DNA of 64,000 nt, taken from NCBI RefSeq assembly GCF_014282275.1, contig NZ_VFIA01000026.1, positions 1 through 64,000 of the forward strand, read 5' to 3'. Source of the stretch: Spirosoma utsteinense (GTDB taxonomy: Bacteria; Bacteroidota; Bacteroidia; Cytophagales; Spirosomataceae). The translations under genes and the position numbers were made by a program. Below, piece by piece: positions 62,426 through 64,000 of this stretch. A model generated the notes under the pieces. It made no database searches and was not told the origin of the DNA. It saw nothing but the letters and a program-made list of their open reading frames with translations. The first letter of the stretch is position 1; every line of letters begins with the position of its first letter.

Positions 62426-62497
62426 CCACTACCAGGGGCTCTGCCCACTGGCAGGGCGGGCGGCAACCCTGCCAGTGGGCAGAGCCCCTGGTAGTGG
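62426..62497. repeat. Long hairpin repeat, family B copy 2
   Basis: Perfect 31-bp arms (62426-62456 and 62467-62497) with a 10-base loop lie between the DUF1080 gene's stop at 62593 and the DUF4432 gene's start at 62371. The stem matches the inner part of the hairpin at 10970-11123 except for two adjacent base pairs, both changed on both arms. The 14-bp tandem units of the other copy are absent here. Confidence 0.9.
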
Positions 62498-62592
62498 TTT
62501 TATAACTTCTGTCGGGCTACCGGGACCGATTCGACCAAAAGCCGGACAAAGTCCCTGGTAGCCATTGGATACCCCGTTGAAAAATTTAACTC

Positions 62593-63381
62593 CTACAACT
62601 GTTTCAGCATCAGGTTGCGGTACTGCACTTTCATGGGTGGCCCCACGTGTACCTGTACACCCAGCATCCCTTTTGCCTTCCCATTCACCGTGTCGTTATC
62701 GGTGACGTCACTCATCAACACGCCGTTAATGAAGTGCTGCAAGTGGTTGCCTTTCACGATGAGGTGGAATGTATTCCAGTTCTCGCTTTTGATGAAAGTC
62801 TTCAACGAGTCGGAGCTACCCAATGAACCGGTCACCGTCAGGCCCGACCAGGCATTATTTTTCACATTGGCCCGGACCGCTTCCGGCGTGGCGTCGCCCG
62901 AATAGGCGGGGATTGTCGTTTTCTGCCCCCGGTAGGCCAGGGTGGTCCGTTTCCGTTCTTCGTAGTTCTGTCCGGTATAGCGGTTTTTCCCGTCGATATC
63001 GGCCTGGTAGCCACGCAGGGCAAAGGGCACATCGGTCAGCTGGTCACTGCGGTAGTTGATGCCGGAGTTGCCCGATTCCGTAATAGAGAACTCACCTTTG
63101 AACTCAAAGTCAGCTGGTTCGCCCCCTTTCCAGATAATGAACGAGTTTGTTTTCAGCAGCGTGGCGGGCGTAATCTCACCTACCAGACTCCCGTTCTCGA
63201 CCCGCCAATAGGTAGGGTCACCGTCCCACCCGGTCAGGGTCTTTCCGTCGAATATCTGGACGAAGCCATCTTTGTTCGCTTTGTTCTTCTGCGCTACGCA
63301 GGACGTGGTGACACTGGCGGTCATTACGACCGCCAGTGTTAATCCCACCGAAACAAACGTTGAAACTGTTTTACCAATCAT
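62593..63381 (-). CDS. DUF1080 (3-keto-disaccharide hydrolase family) lipoprotein
   Basis: This 262-residue lipoprotein (signal ending VTTSC, mature Cys about residue 29) has one DUF1080 concanavalin-like domain: FVQIFDGKTLTGWDGDP, then YWRVENGSLVGEI, FEFKGEFSITESGNSGINYRS and the final LGVQVHVGPPMKVQYRN. Members have been shown to hydrolyse 3-keto-glycosides; others have no known activity. It is likely anchored in a membrane facing the periplasm. It follows the cytochrome c gene by 21 bases and probably shares its transcript. Confidence 0.9.
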   Translation of the reverse strand: MIGKTVSTFVSVGLTLAVVMTASVTTSCVAQKNKANKDGFVQIFDGKTLTGWDGDPTYWRVENGSLVGEITPATLLKTNSFIIWKGGEPADFEFKGEFSITESGNSGINYRSDQLTDVPFALRGYQADIDGKNRYTGQNYEERKRTTLAYRGQKTTIPAYSGDATPEAVRANVKNNAWSGLTVTGSLGSSDSLKTFIKSENWNTFHLIVKGNHLQHFINGVLMSDVTDNDTVNGKAKGMLGVQVHVGPPMKVQYRNLMLKQL

Positions 63382-63402
63382 GTCTAGTTGGGTTACGCCT
63401 GA

Positions 63403-64000
63403 TTATTTGCCTTTCGATCCGCCGGCATTGGCTTTGTATACCTCGTTTTCCTGATTGCCGCCCGCTTTCAGGTACGCAATCAGGTCTTTCAGTTCATCGG
63501 GGTTCAGGCTGTTTATCAGACCTGGCAACATGATGGACTCGGTGGAGTTTTTCTTCGAAACCACATCTTTCTTCGGAATCTTCCGCAACTGATCGGCCGC
63601 AAACGGGTTCTGCGAAATCGAGTAGCTAAGCTTGTCTTCGTTGATCAACCGGCCCAATACTGACTGACCATTTTTGAGGGTGAAGATGGTCGACGCATAC
63701 TGGTCGGAGACCGTCTTGTTGGGCATGATGATCGCTTCCAGCATGTCTTTGTTGGAGAAGCGCGTACCCAGCTGGGTCAGGTCGGGACCAATATCGCCCC
63801 CTTCGCCCCGCATGGAGTGGCAACGGGCGCACAACACGGCTGCGTAGATTTTCTTACCCGTGTCGTAGTTGCGACCAGCCATTCCGCTGTCGACAGCGGC
63901 CAGCGCGGCTGCCATCTCCCAGCGTCGGCCCGGCCCTTTGGGAGCGAAATCCGTGGCCAGATCATTACCTGACTTGGACAGCAACTCGCCACCGGAGAGC
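63403..64000 (-). CDS. Cytochrome c domain protein, 5' end outside the window
   Basis: The frame stays open to the right edge (it reads LSGGELLSKSG before the first internal Met at 63984), so only the C-terminal part, about 199 residues, is visible. It has a haem-binding CARCHSMRGEGGDIGPDL motif near residue 75 and a probable axial Met in the SIMLPGLINSL region. The arrangement matches the C-terminal cytochrome of PVC-type propeller proteins such as the one at 42271-45441. It would carry electrons in the periplasm. The DUF1080 gene follows after 21 bases. Confidence 0.85.
   Translation of the reverse strand, partial: LSGGELLSKSGNDLATDFAPKGPGRRWEMAAALAAVDSGMAGRNYDTGKKIYAAVLCARCHSMRGEGGDIGPDLTQLGTRFSNKDMLEAIIMPNKTVSDQYASTIFTLKNGQSVLGRLINEDKLSYSISQNPFAADQLRKIPKKDVVSKKNSTESIMLPGLINSLNPDELKDLIAYLKAGGNQENEVYKANAGGSKGK

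Noticed and set aside
1-64000. CRISPR array, tRNA or rRNA genes
   Set aside because: No regularly spaced direct repeats with unique spacers and no recognisable tRNA or rRNA sequence was seen; the only tandem repeats are the 14-, 15- and 16-bp sets described.

Overview
The window looks like chromosomal DNA from a Bacteroidota bacterium of the Cytophagales, most plausibly Spirosoma or a close relative. The indicators are a SusC/SusD pair with an upstream FecR-type anti-sigma and ECF sigma gene, an STN domain on SusC, lipoproteins, moderately high GC, few Shine-Dalgarno-like sites, PVC-type cytochrome/propeller proteins, DUF1080 and ThuA proteins, and many TIM-barrel sugar isomerase/epimerases. 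No rRNA, tRNA, CRISPR array, insertion sequence, phage gene or origin was seen. The genus is an inference.

Layout. 1-11 kb is a run of exported hydrolases (S9, S10, M20, CocE/S15-type, nucleoside hydrolase, B1-type metallo-beta-lactamase). 11-19.5 kb is housekeeping and stress genes: desaturase, an OhrR/Ohr/MDR peroxide operon with a recognisable operator, CDF and bestrophin channels, aminotransferase, carbonic anhydrase. 20-24.3 kb holds an M14 peptidase and two single-domain response regulators, one lacking the usual Asp. 24.5-30 kb holds an ABC exporter, an aldo/keto reductase and an M81 protein. 30.3-35 kb is a sulfur/redox island: DUF2892, two Crp/Fnr regulators, 1-Cys peroxiredoxin, ETHE1/CstB-like persulfide dioxygenase, and an NnrU/MddA-like membrane methyltransferase. 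36.4-38.5 kb is a decay zone with an nhaD pseudogene, a degenerate receiver protein and the stop-riddled tail of a TolC-family efflux gene.

From 38.5 kb to the right edge (25.5 kb) every gene is on the minus strand and nearly all concern sugars: Gfo/Idh/MocA oxidoreductases, four-ligand TIM-barrel epimerases (one of the tagatose/psicose 3-epimerase type), a ThuA protein, an SGNH-propeller-cytochrome c fusion, SusCD with its sigma/anti-sigma switch, a ribose-type ABC importer, a phosphomannose-isomerase-like cupin, a DUF4432 mutarotase-like protein, a DUF1080 lipoprotein and a cytochrome c fragment. Together they suggest uptake and oxidative (3-keto-sugar type) breakdown of a glycoside, with electrons passed to periplasmic cytochromes; this is a hypothesis.

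The most unusual non-coding feature is a set of long, near-perfect hairpins in the gaps between transcription units. They have arms of up to 66 bp, and at least three sequence families recur within the window. One pair shows compensatory base changes, and two hairpins are flanked by short tandem repeats that also form the outer stem.
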